Source: Streptomyces sp. SLBN-31
GTDB taxonomy: Bacteria; Actinomycetota; Actinomycetes; Streptomycetales; Streptomycetaceae
Length of the DNA stretch: 64,000 nt
Reading direction: 5' to 3'
Assembly: GCF_006715395.1 (NCBI RefSeq)
Contig: NZ_VFNC01000002.1
Span: forward strand, 1,054,001 to 1,118,000
In this document: in pieces, positions 23,359 through 31,287 of the stretch
How the letters are laid out: every line of letters starts with the position of its first letter
Numbering within the stretch: position 1 is the first letter of the stretch
The notes under the pieces: generated by a model
What the model was told of the DNA's origin: nothing
Databases searched by the model: none
What the model saw: the letters and a program-made list of their open reading frames with translations, nothing else
Made by a program: the position numbers and the translations under genes

Positions 23359-24165
23359 ATGACCAACTCCCACGCCGCGCGGGACATCGACACCAGCAGG
23401 CCGCACTCCGCCCGGATGTACGACTACTACCTCGGCGGCAAGGACCACTTCGAGATCGACGAGCGGGCCGGTGAGCAGGTCGCCGGTGTCTTCCCGGCGA
23501 TCTACGTGTGTGCCCGCGAGAACCGGGCGTTCATGCACCGTGCCACCCGGGTCCTCGCCCGGGAGCACGGCATCCGGCAGTGGCTGGACATCGGCACCGG
23601 TATCCCGACCGAGCCCAACCTGCACCAGGTCGCCCAGTCGGTGGTCCCCGACGCCCGGGTGGTGTACGCGGACAACGACCCGCTGGTCCTCAAGTACGCC
23701 GAACGCCTCATGCGCAGCACGAGCGAGGGCCGTACCACCTACATCCACGCCGACTTCACCGAGCCCGACACCATCCTGAACGCGCCCGAGCTGGCCGAGG
23801 CGCTGGACCTGACGCAGCCGGTGGCGCTGTCCCTCAACGCGCTGCTGCACTTCATCCCGGACGCGTGGGGCCCGTACGACATCGTGGCCCGGCTGATGGA
23901 CGCCCTGCCGTCGGGCAGCGCGCTGGCCATCAGTCACTGCACGCCGGACTTCGACCCGGAGACCTGGCGGAAGCTGGTGGACATCTACATCAGCTCCGGC
24001 ACGCAGGTGCAGGTGCGGTCCAAGGACGAGTTCGCCCGCTTCTTCGAGGGGTTCGAGCTGCTGGAGCCCGGTGTCAGCGTGGGCCACCGCTGGCGCCCGG
24101 ACGGCGCGAGCGACGCGACGGACGCCGAGGTCAGCCTGTGGACGGCCGTGGGGATCAAGCCGTAG
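23359..24165 (+). CDS. DUF574-type SAM-dependent methyltransferase (second copy)
   Basis: A 268-residue paralogue of the protein at 19142-19954: SARMYDYYLGGKDHFEIDER, ARENRAFMHRATRVLAREHG, the SAM motif LDIGTGIPTEPNLHQVAQSV, VVYADNDPLVLKYAERLM, and FARFFEGFELLEPGVSVG. GAAAGGGACAGG precedes the ATG. It follows the XRE/DUF397 pair by 84 bases and may be cotranscribed. Methyltransferases of this family accompany many WhiJ-type loci; their target is unknown. Confidence 0.9.
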   Translation: MTNSHAARDIDTSRPHSARMYDYYLGGKDHFEIDERAGEQVAGVFPAIYVCARENRAFMHRATRVLAREHGIRQWLDIGTGIPTEPNLHQVAQSVVPDARVVYADNDPLVLKYAERLMRSTSEGRTTYIHADFTEPDTILNAPELAEALDLTQPVALSLNALLHFIPDAWGPYDIVARLMDALPSGSALAISHCTPDFDPETWRKLVDIYISSGTQVQVRSKDEFARFFEGFELLEPGVSVGHRWRPDGASDATDAEVSLWTAVGIKP

Positions 24166-24379
24166 GGCCGCACGGGAGAGGGTGGAGGGGCCGGTCGGCT
24201 CCGGAACCGGGCGGCCCCTGGGGGCCGGTGGTCCCCGGTCCCGGGGCCGATCGGCCCCTCTTGGCCTCCACGCCCCGAAACGGCCCGGAAACCCCGGTGG
24301 GTGCCTGCTACACCTGAGGCCGCCGCCCGCAGACGGGGCGGCGCTCTTCCTGCCAACCGTTCCCGTCCGGGAGGTCCCC

Positions 24380-25594
24380 ATGCTGTCCGCAGAGTCCGCC
24401 GCCGTGGTCCGTGCCACGCTGCCCGCCGTGGCGGGAGCACTCGACGAGATCACGACGCGCTTCTACGGCGCGATGTTCCACGACCGCCCGGAACTGCTCG
24501 ACGGGATGTTCAACCGCGGCAACCAGGCCAGCGGCGCCCAGCGCCGGGCGCTCGCCGGTTCGATCGCCGGGTTCGCCACCATGCTCCTCGACCACCCCGA
24601 CGTCCGGCCCGACACCCTGCTGGACCGCATCGCCCACAAGCACGCGGCGGTCGGGGTCACCGACGACCAGTACACGATCGTGCACAAGTACCTCTTCGGC
24701 GCGATAGCCGAGGTGCTCGGCGACGCGGTCACCCCCGAGGTGGCGGCCGCCTGGGACGAGGTGTACTGGCTGATGGCCGGCGCGCTGATCGGCCAGGAGG
24801 CGCGGCTGTACCAGGAGGCGGGCGTCCAGCCGGGCCGGATCTGGCGGCGGTGGACGGTCGTCGAGCGCCGTACCGAGACGCCGGACGCGGTGTCCTTCCT
24901 GTTGCGTCCCGCCGACGGCGAGGCGGCGCCGCGGGCGCGCGCGGGCCAGTACGTCAGCGTGCGGGTGCGCATGCCCGACGGGGTGCACCAGCTGCGCCAG
25001 TACAGCCTGTCCTCGGCTCCCGGCGGCGACCTGCGGCGCATCACCGTCCGGCGGGTCGAGGGCGAGGGCGGCGCGCCGGACGGCGAGGTCTCCAACCTGC
25101 TGCACGCCGAGGTGCGGGAGGGCGACGAACTGACGCTGTCGGCACCGTTCGGCGACGTGTTCCTCGACGACCCGGCCGACGCCACCACCCCCGTCGTGCT
25201 GGTCTCGGCGGGCATCGGCGGCACCCCGATGACGGGCATCCTGGCCCACCTCGCGGCCCTCGGCTCCACCCGCCCGGTCACCGTCCTGCACGCCGACCGC
25301 TCCCCCGCCGAGCACGCGCTGCGCGCCGAGACGCGCGAGCTGGCCGGCCGACTGCCGGGCGCCCGCGTGGAGTTCTGGTACGAGCGGCCCGGCGCGGAGG
25401 AACCCACCGCCCGCACCGGTCTGATGGACCTCACCGGCATCGAACTGCCCGCCGACGCCACGGTGTTCCTGTGCGGCCCGCTGCCCTTCATGCGCGCCGT
25501 CCGCACCCAGCTGCTGGGCGCGGGCATCCCGGCCCGCCACATCCGCTACGAGGTCTTCGGCCCCGACCTGTGGCTGCCCGGCGAGACGGACTGA
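24380..25594 (+). CDS. hmp: Flavohemoglobin, nitric oxide dioxygenase
   Basis: A 404-residue flavohemoglobin. The globin domain has LDEITTRFYGAMFHDRPELL with HKHAAVGVTDDQYTIVHKYL, where the proximal His and the E-helix region are as expected. The FAD domain shows the RQYSLSSAPG motif and the NAD domain VVLVSAGIGGTPMTGILAHL and FLCGPLPFMRAVR. It turns NO into nitrate using O2 and NAD(P)H. ATG 24380 has GGGAGG upstream. A strong hairpin at 25612-25645 ends the transcript. No NsrR site was recognised. Confidence 0.93.
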   Translation: MLSAESAAVVRATLPAVAGALDEITTRFYGAMFHDRPELLDGMFNRGNQASGAQRRALAGSIAGFATMLLDHPDVRPDTLLDRIAHKHAAVGVTDDQYTIVHKYLFGAIAEVLGDAVTPEVAAAWDEVYWLMAGALIGQEARLYQEAGVQPGRIWRRWTVVERRTETPDAVSFLLRPADGEAAPRARAGQYVSVRVRMPDGVHQLRQYSLSSAPGGDLRRITVRRVEGEGGAPDGEVSNLLHAEVREGDELTLSAPFGDVFLDDPADATTPVVLVSAGIGGTPMTGILAHLAALGSTRPVTVLHADRSPAEHALRAETRELAGRLPGARVEFWYERPGAEEPTARTGLMDLTGIELPADATVFLCGPLPFMRAVRTQLLGAGIPARHIRYEVFGPDLWLPGETD

Positions 25595-25611
25595 ACGGGC
25601 CTCGCCCGTAC

Positions 25612-25645
25612 GGGCCGTCCGGTCCCCCCGGGTGCCGGACGGCCC
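25612..25645 (+). terminator. Terminator after hmp
   Basis: GGGCCGTCCGG, a 12-base loop, then the exact complement CCGGACGGCCC, starting 17 bases after the hmp stop. No U-run follows, as is common in Streptomyces. Confidence 0.65.
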
Positions 25646-25722
25646 ACTGACTGCCCTGGTCCGCCAGGGAAGAGTGAGGTTCGCGGTCGCGGAACGGCCG
25701 TGGGGAGACGAGGAGTCGGGCG

Positions 25723-27294
25723 ATGGCGAAGGCATACCTGGTGGGCGGTGGGATCGCGGCGCTGGCCGCGGCCGCCTTCCTGATCCGCGACGGCGGGTTC
25801 GAGGGGGCGGACATCCACCTCTTCGAGGAACAGCGGCGGCTCGGCGGCAGCCTCGACGCCGGCGGCTCGCCGGACGCCGGCTACAGCATGCGCGGCGGGC
25901 GGATGTTCGAGGCGGAGTTCCGCTGCACCTACGACCTGCTGTCCGGCATCCCCACCCTCGACGACCCGTCGGTGTCGGTGACGCAGGAGATCCTTTCCGG
26001 GCACGAGGAGTTCGCCTGGGACGACGTCGCGCGGCTGGTCGACGGCGAGGGCCTGATCGTCGACACGTCCACGATGGGCTTCTCCGAGCGCGACCGGCTG
26101 GAGCTGGTGCGCTGCCTGGCGACCGCCGAGAGCCATCTGGACGGCAAGCGGATCACGGACTGCTTCGGCGAGCACTTCTTCACCACCAACTTCTGGTTCA
26201 TGTGGTGCACCACGTTCGCCTTCCAGCCCTGGCACAGCGCCATCGAGTTCCGCCGCTACCTGCGCCGCTTCATCCACCTCTTCCCCGAGTTCTCGTCCAT
26301 GTCGGGGATCCACCGCACCCGTTACAACCAGTACGACTCGATCGTGCGGCCGCTTGCGGCCTGGTTGCGCGAGCGCGGTGTCGTCGTGCACGCCGGCGCC
26401 CGGGTCACCGACCTGGCGTTCACGCCCGGGCGGCACAGCGGGACAGTCGAGACGCTCTACGTCACCGAGGGCGGCGTCGACCAGAAGATCGCCGTGACGC
26501 CCGAGGACCTCGTGTTCGTCACCAACGGCTCCATGACCGACGCCTCCTCCCTCGGCACCCACACCTCGGCCCCGCCGCCGGCACCGGGCCGCTCGGGCTC
26601 CTGGCTGCTGTGGCACCGACTGGCCCGGGGGCGCGAGGAGTTCGGCAATCCGGCGGCCTTCGACAAGCACGTCAAGGAGTCGCGCTGGGAGTCGTTCACG
26701 GTCACCGCGAAGGATCCCGCCTTCCTCGACGCGCTCGCCGAGTTCGACGGGCGCGAGACCGGCCGGGGCGGCCTGATGACCTTCACCGACTCCAACTGGC
26801 TGCTGACCGTCGTCGCCAACCGCCAGCCCGTCTACCCCGACCAGCCCGAGGGCGTCTCGGTGTGGTGGGGCTACGGTCTCTTCCCGGGCCGCGCGGGCAA
26901 CCAGACGCTCAAGCCGATGACCATGTGCTCCGGCCGGGAGATCCTGGAGGAGGTCCTGCACCACCTGCGCATCGACGGGGAGCTCGCGGAGCGTGTCCTG
27001 GCCACCTCCACGGTCGTGCCGTGCGTGATGCCGTACATCACCAGCCAGTTCCTGGTCCGGCGTCGCGAGGACCGGCCCCACGTGGTGCCGGAGGGATCGG
27101 TGAACCTCGCCTTCATCGGGCAGTTCGCCGAGGTGCCGGACGACGTCGTCTTCACCGTCGAGTACTCGGTGCGCACCGCCTGGACGGCCGTGTCCCGGCT
27201 GCTGCGCCTGGACCGGCAGCCGCCGGGAGTCTACAAGGGCCACCACGACCCGCATGTGCTGGCCGCCGCGCTGGAGACCATGCACCGCCGGTGA
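25723..27294 (+). CDS. ohyA: Oleate hydratase
   Basis: A 523-residue FAD-dependent oleate hydratase (MCRA family), which adds water across the cis-9 double bond of unsaturated fatty acids to give 10-hydroxy acids. Evidence: the FAD motif YLVGGGIAALAAAAFLIRDG, FEEQRRLGGSLDAGG, SMRGGRMFEAEFRCTYDLL, the long conserved HFFTTNFWFMWCTTFAFQPW, FPEFSSMSGIHRTRYNQYDS and late FIGQFAEVPDDVVFTVEYSV. Length is typical for the shorter actinobacterial form. ATG follows GAGGAG. It is a single-gene unit; function fits detoxification of host or plant fatty acids. Confidence 0.93.
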   Translation: MAKAYLVGGGIAALAAAAFLIRDGGFEGADIHLFEEQRRLGGSLDAGGSPDAGYSMRGGRMFEAEFRCTYDLLSGIPTLDDPSVSVTQEILSGHEEFAWDDVARLVDGEGLIVDTSTMGFSERDRLELVRCLATAESHLDGKRITDCFGEHFFTTNFWFMWCTTFAFQPWHSAIEFRRYLRRFIHLFPEFSSMSGIHRTRYNQYDSIVRPLAAWLRERGVVVHAGARVTDLAFTPGRHSGTVETLYVTEGGVDQKIAVTPEDLVFVTNGSMTDASSLGTHTSAPPPAPGRSGSWLLWHRLARGREEFGNPAAFDKHVKESRWESFTVTAKDPAFLDALAEFDGRETGRGGLMTFTDSNWLLTVVANRQPVYPDQPEGVSVWWGYGLFPGRAGNQTLKPMTMCSGREILEEVLHHLRIDGELAERVLATSTVVPCVMPYITSQFLVRRREDRPHVVPEGSVNLAFIGQFAEVPDDVVFTVEYSVRTAWTAVSRLLRLDRQPPGVYKGHHDPHVLAAALETMHRR

Positions 27295-27413
27295 CTCACC
27301 GCCGGACGGGCCGAATACTGATCGAAACCGCTGTCGACGCGCCGCTGCTGCGTTAGCCTCGTCTTCCCCTCTTGGGCGAACTGGCATACGACGAACATCA
27401 CTTCGGGGGACCC

Positions 27414-29174
27414 GTGTCAGAACACCGCTCGGTGCCGTCGGGCGCGGCACCGGACGAGGCCGCGGCGCTGCGGCAGACCGGCGCCGCGCCCCTGCACTCG
27501 GGAGATCCGCGCCGCATCGGCCCCTACGTGCCGCTGGCGCTGCTCGGCAGCGGCGGCATGGGGCGGGTGTATCTCGGCCGTCCCGCGGGCGGCGGGTCGG
27601 GCCTGGTCGCGGTGAAGGTGATCAGGCCCGAGTACGCGGACGACGCGGGTTTCCGGCGCCGGTTCGAACGCGAGGCGTCGGTGCACGACCTGGTCCGCAC
27701 CACCCGTACGCCCCGGCTGTGCGGCACGGGCTTCGAGGACCGACTGCTGTGGATGGCCACCGAGTACCTGCCGGGACTCGATCTGGCGGACGCCGTGCGC
27801 GAGGACGGCGCCCTGGCGAGCGCCGCGGTGTGGCGGCTGGTGGCCGAGCTGGGGCGGGCCCTGGCGGACCTGGCCGCCGCCGGGATCGTGCACCGCGACC
27901 TGAAGCCGTCGAACGTCCTGCTGTCCGTCCACGGCGCCCACGTCATCGACTTCGGCCTGTCGAAGGCCGTCGACGCGAGCGCGCTGACCGGCACCGGCAA
28001 CCGGGTGGGGACCCCGGCCTACATGTCGCCGGAGCATCTGCGCACGGGCACCTGCGAACCGTCCTCGGACGTGTTCTCGCTGGGCGCGACGCTGGTCTAC
28101 GCGGCGACCGGGCATGCGCCGTTCGGCGACGGCACGGGCGTCGACGTGATGCACCGGGTGGCCTTCGAGGAACCCAACGGGGAGCTGCTGGGTGAGGTCG
28201 CGGCGGCGGACGCCGACCTCGCCGCCCTGCTGTCCGCCTGTCTGTCGAAGGAGCCCGAGGGCCGGCCGGCCCCGCAGGAGCTCGTCGACGCGGCCTCGGC
28301 CCGCGCCGGGGCGGCCGACTGGCCCGAGCCGCTGGCCGGCCGGGTGCTGGCCCGGCAGCGGGCGTACGAGGTCCTCGACGGCCTCCCCGGTGACGAAACG
28401 ACGCGCCTGCGCTCCTGCGACGCCCCGCCGGTGCCGGCTCCCGCTCCGGCCGGGCACGCGGCGCCGTCCGCCGGGGGCGAGGCCGAAGCCCCCGAGAGTC
28501 CGGCGGACCCGCCCGAGCGCTTACGCGCCGACGAGCCCCGCACCACCGGCCGCAGGAAGCCGCTGCTGGTCGTCGCCGCCGGTGTCGTGCTCTGCGCGAC
28601 GGCCGCGGGCATTCTCGCCCTGGACAGCCCGCTCCCGCCCGGCCCGGGCACCTCCCCCGGCTCCCGTACGAGCAGCGGCGGCACCCTCTCGGACGGCGCC
28701 AGGCCGTCGGCGTCGGGTTCCGCGGCGTACACGTCCGCCTCCGGCAAGAGCGTCGACGGCGGGGCGCGGACCGCCGAATCCTCCTCCGCGTCCGCCGCCT
28801 CCGGCTCGGCCCGGCCCGGGCGGCAGGGCGCCTCCGCCTCCCCGTCGGCCCCGGGGCCGAGCGCGAGCGACGATCCGACCGGGACGGCGCCGGCGACCGG
28901 CACGCCCGAGGGCCCCGCGACCCCGCCCTGGATCTCCGACTGCACCTATTACGCCGGCAGCGGCCGCACCCGTGAGGGCGACAGCGGCAAACGTGTTCTG
29001 CAGGTGCAGTGCATGCTCACCAAACGCGGCTACGACGTGGGCGGTTCGGGCGTGGACGGCGAGTTCGGCCCGGGCACGACGGCCGCCGTGGAGAGTTTCC
29101 AGAGCGCCAAGGGGCTCGATGCCGACGGCGTCGTGGGCCACGACACGTGGACCGCGCTGCGCGAAACCGACTGA
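27414..29174 (+). CDS. Membrane Ser/Thr protein kinase with peptidoglycan-binding ectodomain
   Basis: A 586-residue Hanks-type kinase. The kinase domain (about 30-290) has the glycine loop LLGSGGMGRVYLG, lysine VAVKVI, catalytic HRDLKPSNVLL, HVIDFGLSKAV and GTPAYMSPEHL. A proline-rich segment leads to one membrane helix (PLLVVAAGVVLCATAAGILA, about 385-405), a long Ser/Gly/Ala linker, and at the C-terminus a PG_binding_1 domain (about 515-580: VLQVQCMLTKRGYDVGGSGV, GEFGPGTTAAVESFQS). Most Streptomyces Pkn proteins use PASTA or other ectodomains, so a peptidoglycan-binding one stands out. GTG 27414 is chosen, after GGGGGA. The degenerate response regulator follows 105 bases later. Confidence 0.9.
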   Translation: MSEHRSVPSGAAPDEAAALRQTGAAPLHSGDPRRIGPYVPLALLGSGGMGRVYLGRPAGGGSGLVAVKVIRPEYADDAGFRRRFEREASVHDLVRTTRTPRLCGTGFEDRLLWMATEYLPGLDLADAVREDGALASAAVWRLVAELGRALADLAAAGIVHRDLKPSNVLLSVHGAHVIDFGLSKAVDASALTGTGNRVGTPAYMSPEHLRTGTCEPSSDVFSLGATLVYAATGHAPFGDGTGVDVMHRVAFEEPNGELLGEVAAADADLAALLSACLSKEPEGRPAPQELVDAASARAGAADWPEPLAGRVLARQRAYEVLDGLPGDETTRLRSCDAPPVPAPAPAGHAAPSAGGEAEAPESPADPPERLRADEPRTTGRRKPLLVVAAGVVLCATAAGILALDSPLPPGPGTSPGSRTSSGGTLSDGARPSASGSAAYTSASGKSVDGGARTAESSSASAASGSARPGRQGASASPSAPGPSASDDPTGTAPATGTPEGPATPPWISDCTYYAGSGRTREGDSGKRVLQVQCMLTKRGYDVGGSGVDGEFGPGTTAAVESFQSAKGLDADGVVGHDTWTALRETD

Positions 29175-29194
29175 GCGCGTGACCGATACCACAA

Positions 29195-29214
29195 TCGAGA
29201 CGATGCCGTTTCGA
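29195..29214. promoter_or_regulatory. Imperfect second operator before the response regulator
   Basis: TCGAGACG-ATGC-CGTTTCGA, an 8-4-8 dyad with one mismatch, sharing the CGTTTCG half-site with the perfect palindrome at 29244-29264. It covers the expected -35 region if TACGCT at 29227-29232 is the -10 box. Confidence 0.4.
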
Positions 29215-29243
29215 TAGCAACGGGACTACGCTGATTCCTCACG

Positions 29244-29264
29244 TGAACGAAACGGTTTCGTTCA
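29244..29264. promoter_or_regulatory. Perfect palindrome in the leader of the response regulator gene
   Basis: The arm TGAACGAAAC, a central G, and its exact complement GTTTCGTTCA. It starts 12 bases after a TACGCT -10-like box and ends 15 bases before the start codon, so it would cover the transcription start. The form is typical of TetR or LuxR-type operators; the protein that binds it may be the gene's own product. Confidence 0.7.
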
Positions 29265-29279
29265 GGGGAGAAGCCCGCC

Positions 29280-29954
29280 ATGACCTCCGTACTCGTCGTC
29301 CACGACCAGTCCCTGCAGCGCCTCGGCCTCCGTATGCTCCTCGCGGCCGAACCCGACCTGACCGTCACCGGCGAAGCTGCGAACGCCTCCGACGCCGCCG
29401 ACCGGTGCGAGGAACTCCGTCCCGACGTGGTCGTCATGGGCAACGGCGCGTCCGACGCGGACGGCATCCAGGCCATCCGCCGCATCACCCGCCCCGTCGC
29501 GCCGGGCGAGCGCCGCCCGCGCGTCCTGGTGCTGACGCCGACCAGCAGCGAGGCGTACGCCTCCGCCGCACTGCGCGCCGGGGCAGGCGGCTTCCTCGCC
29601 CAGCACGCCACTCCGCAGGAACTGACCGCCGCGGTCCGCGTCGTGGCCGCCGGGGACGCCGTCATCACGCCCGCCCTGACGCGCGCCCTGATCGAGACCG
29701 TCCGCCTGGAGCAGCCGGCCCCCCGTACCGCCCGCCGGGCCGGACTGGCCACGCTCACCGATCGTGAGCGCGACATCCTCACCGCCGTGGCCTCCGGCTG
29801 GTCGAACGCCGAGATCGGCGAGCGGCTGTCCATCGCCCCGACCACCGTGAAGTCCCACGTCAGCCATATCCTCGCGAAGATCGGCGCGCGGGCCCGGGTA
29901 CAGGCCGTGATCTTCGCCTACGAGACGGGCCTGGTCCGTCCGGCCGCCGCCTGA
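29280..29954 (+). CDS. NarL/LuxR-type response regulator with degenerate receiver
   Basis: A 224-residue protein with a receiver-like N-terminal domain and a C-terminal LuxR helix-turn-helix (about 158-215: LTDRERDILTAVASGWSNAE, RLSIAPTTVKSHVSHILAKI). The receiver lacks its key residues: the acidic pair at the start is HD (VLVVHDQSLQRLG), the phospho-acceptor Asp position is Gly (PDVVVMGNGAS instead of PDVVVMD), and the beta5 Lys is Gln (FLAQHA). It therefore cannot be phosphorylated in the usual way and no histidine kinase is nearby. A perfect palindrome sits in its leader, and the neighbouring membrane kinase could act on it instead. Confidence 0.88.
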   Translation: MTSVLVVHDQSLQRLGLRMLLAAEPDLTVTGEAANASDAADRCEELRPDVVVMGNGASDADGIQAIRRITRPVAPGERRPRVLVLTPTSSEAYASAALRAGAGGFLAQHATPQELTAAVRVVAAGDAVITPALTRALIETVRLEQPAPRTARRAGLATLTDRERDILTAVASGWSNAEIGERLSIAPTTVKSHVSHILAKIGARARVQAVIFAYETGLVRPAAA

Positions 29955-29970
29955 CTCGCGCTACACCCCG

Positions 29971-30022
29971 AAAAAAAGGCCTCGCCGCAACGGCCGGGCG
30001 CAGTTCGACCGTTGCGGCGAGG
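29971..30022 (-). terminator. Strong intrinsic terminator between convergent genes
   Basis: CCTCGCCGCAACGG (29980-29993), a 15-base loop and the exact complement (30009-30022). On the minus strand the stem is followed by seven T after CC (29971-29979), so it ends the GH5 transcript as a classical intrinsic terminator; the stem can also stop the converging response-regulator transcript. Confidence 0.85.
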
Positions 30023-30028
30023 AGTCGG

Positions 30029-31090
30029 TCAGCCCTGGACGGGCCGGCCGCGGCCCCAGGCCCAGGCCAGCCGGTCGGCGCCGGACTGGTTGGTGGTGGC
30101 CAGCCACGGGCGGGAGGGGTCACCGACCAGCTTCTGCATCGAGTAGATGTCGTCGGTGCGCAGTCCGGGCCAGTACACCGAACCCATGCCGAGCTCGCGG
30201 GCGGTGTCGGTCTCGGCCTGGATGAAGTTGACGTAGTTGTCGTCGGGCGCGGGCTTGTCGTAGTCGAGGCCCGTCGTCATCGGGGCGCCGAACTCGTCGA
30301 TGACCGTGCGGTTCGCGCAGTCGCCGATGCGCTCCTTGAGGTCGGACACCCACTGGTCGTAGGTCGCGTACGACTTCCAGAAGCCGTAGTGGTGCAGCGA
30401 GAGGTAGGTGCCCTTCAGACGCGGGTCGGCGCAGACCGAGGTGACGTGGTCGTTGTAGCCGGCGCCGCTGACGAAGACGCGGTCGCGCGGGACGGACGGG
30501 TAGGTCGCCAGCCACTTGGCGGCGATGTCGGCCCACTGGGCGTCCGTGTAGCCGTGCGGTTCGTTCATCGGCTCGAAGTAGACGCGCGAGTTGTGCTGGT
30601 ACGTCTTCACGACGGTGTCCCACATGGGCCAGAAGGTGGCCTCGTCGTCGATGTAGCCGTCCCGCTTGTCGCCGGTGCCCTCCCAGTAGGACACGATGAC
30701 CTTGAAGCCGTGGGCCGAGGCCGCGTCGATGACCGCGCGGTAGGACTTCCAGTACGCGCCGTTGACCGTGTACGGGTTGATGGGCAGCCGGACCGTGTTG
30801 GCGCCCAGGTTCGCGCGGAACGCGCTGATGATCCGGCTCGCCTTCGCGTACGTCTGCGCGTAGCCGTCGGAGGTCGACAGGCCCGACAGCTGGAGGTAGT
30901 CGTCGGCGAAATTGTCGCGCGGGTCGGCCCAGTTGACGCCCCGGAACTGGCTCGTGCCGGTCGGAGCGGCGGCGGTGGCGGAGGCGGGGCTGCCGGCCAG
31001 TGTCGCGCCGCTGACCGCGGCGATCGCCACCGCCGCACAGGTGGCGCGCAATCGGGAGCTGAGGCGGTTCTTGGCGGGGGTCTTGCGCAT
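30029..31090 (-). CDS. Secreted GH5 glycoside hydrolase (cellulase family)
   Basis: A 353-residue secreted enzyme. The signal peptide ends near SPASATAAAPTG (about residue 42). The GH5 (beta/alpha)8 barrel is complete: FRGVNWADPRDNF, NTVRLPINPYTV, the acid/base glutamate in YFEPMNEPHGYTD, LSLHHYGFWKSY and the nucleophile in RTVIDEFGAPM. No carbohydrate-binding module is attached. Activity is probably endo-glucanase- or exo-glucosidase-like; the substrate cannot be fixed by eye. Two LacI-type operators lie in its promoter, with the LacI gene divergent upstream, and a strong terminator follows it. Confidence 0.9.
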   Translation of the reverse strand: MRKTPAKNRLSSRLRATCAAVAIAAVSGATLAGSPASATAAAPTGTSQFRGVNWADPRDNFADDYLQLSGLSTSDGYAQTYAKASRIISAFRANLGANTVRLPINPYTVNGAYWKSYRAVIDAASAHGFKVIVSYWEGTGDKRDGYIDDEATFWPMWDTVVKTYQHNSRVYFEPMNEPHGYTDAQWADIAAKWLATYPSVPRDRVFVSGAGYNDHVTSVCADPRLKGTYLSLHHYGFWKSYATYDQWVSDLKERIGDCANRTVIDEFGAPMTTGLDYDKPAPDDNYVNFIQAETDTARELGMGSVYWPGLRTDDIYSMQKLVGDPSRPWLATTNQSGADRLAWAWGRGRPVQG

Positions 31091-31129
31091 CGACGTGCCC
31101 TTTCAGGAGGTGGCGGCTCGGCGCTCCGC

Positions 31130-31147
31130 GATGTTTACGTAAACATC
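31130..31147. promoter_or_regulatory. LacI-family operator 1
   Basis: GATGTTTACGTAAACATC, an 18-base perfect palindrome with the central CG step typical of LacI-family sites, 40 bases upstream of the GH5 start. Confidence 0.85.
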
Positions 31148-31163
31148 TGCTGCCGTCGTGGGG

Positions 31164-31180
31164 GATGTTTACGTAAACTC
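31164..31180. promoter_or_regulatory. LacI-family operator 2
   Basis: GATGTTTACGTAAACTC repeats operator 1 except at its right end, 34 bases further upstream (about three helical turns), between the divergent GH5 and lacI-type genes. Cooperative binding or looping by one regulator is plausible. Confidence 0.8.
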
Positions 31181-31287
31181 GGCGGCGCCGGAATCGTGGC
31201 ATCCGCCCCGGCGGCAGTCAAGGTGTCTCATGCGTAACATCCGGTGGGCCCCGCAACGGGTGCGGGGCCGGGTCGAAGGAGGCTCCA

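Noticed and set aside
24166..24379. GC-rich hairpins after the second DUF574 gene
   Set aside because: Several GGCCCC/GGGGCC stems can form, but none stands out as a unique terminator or regulatory RNA.
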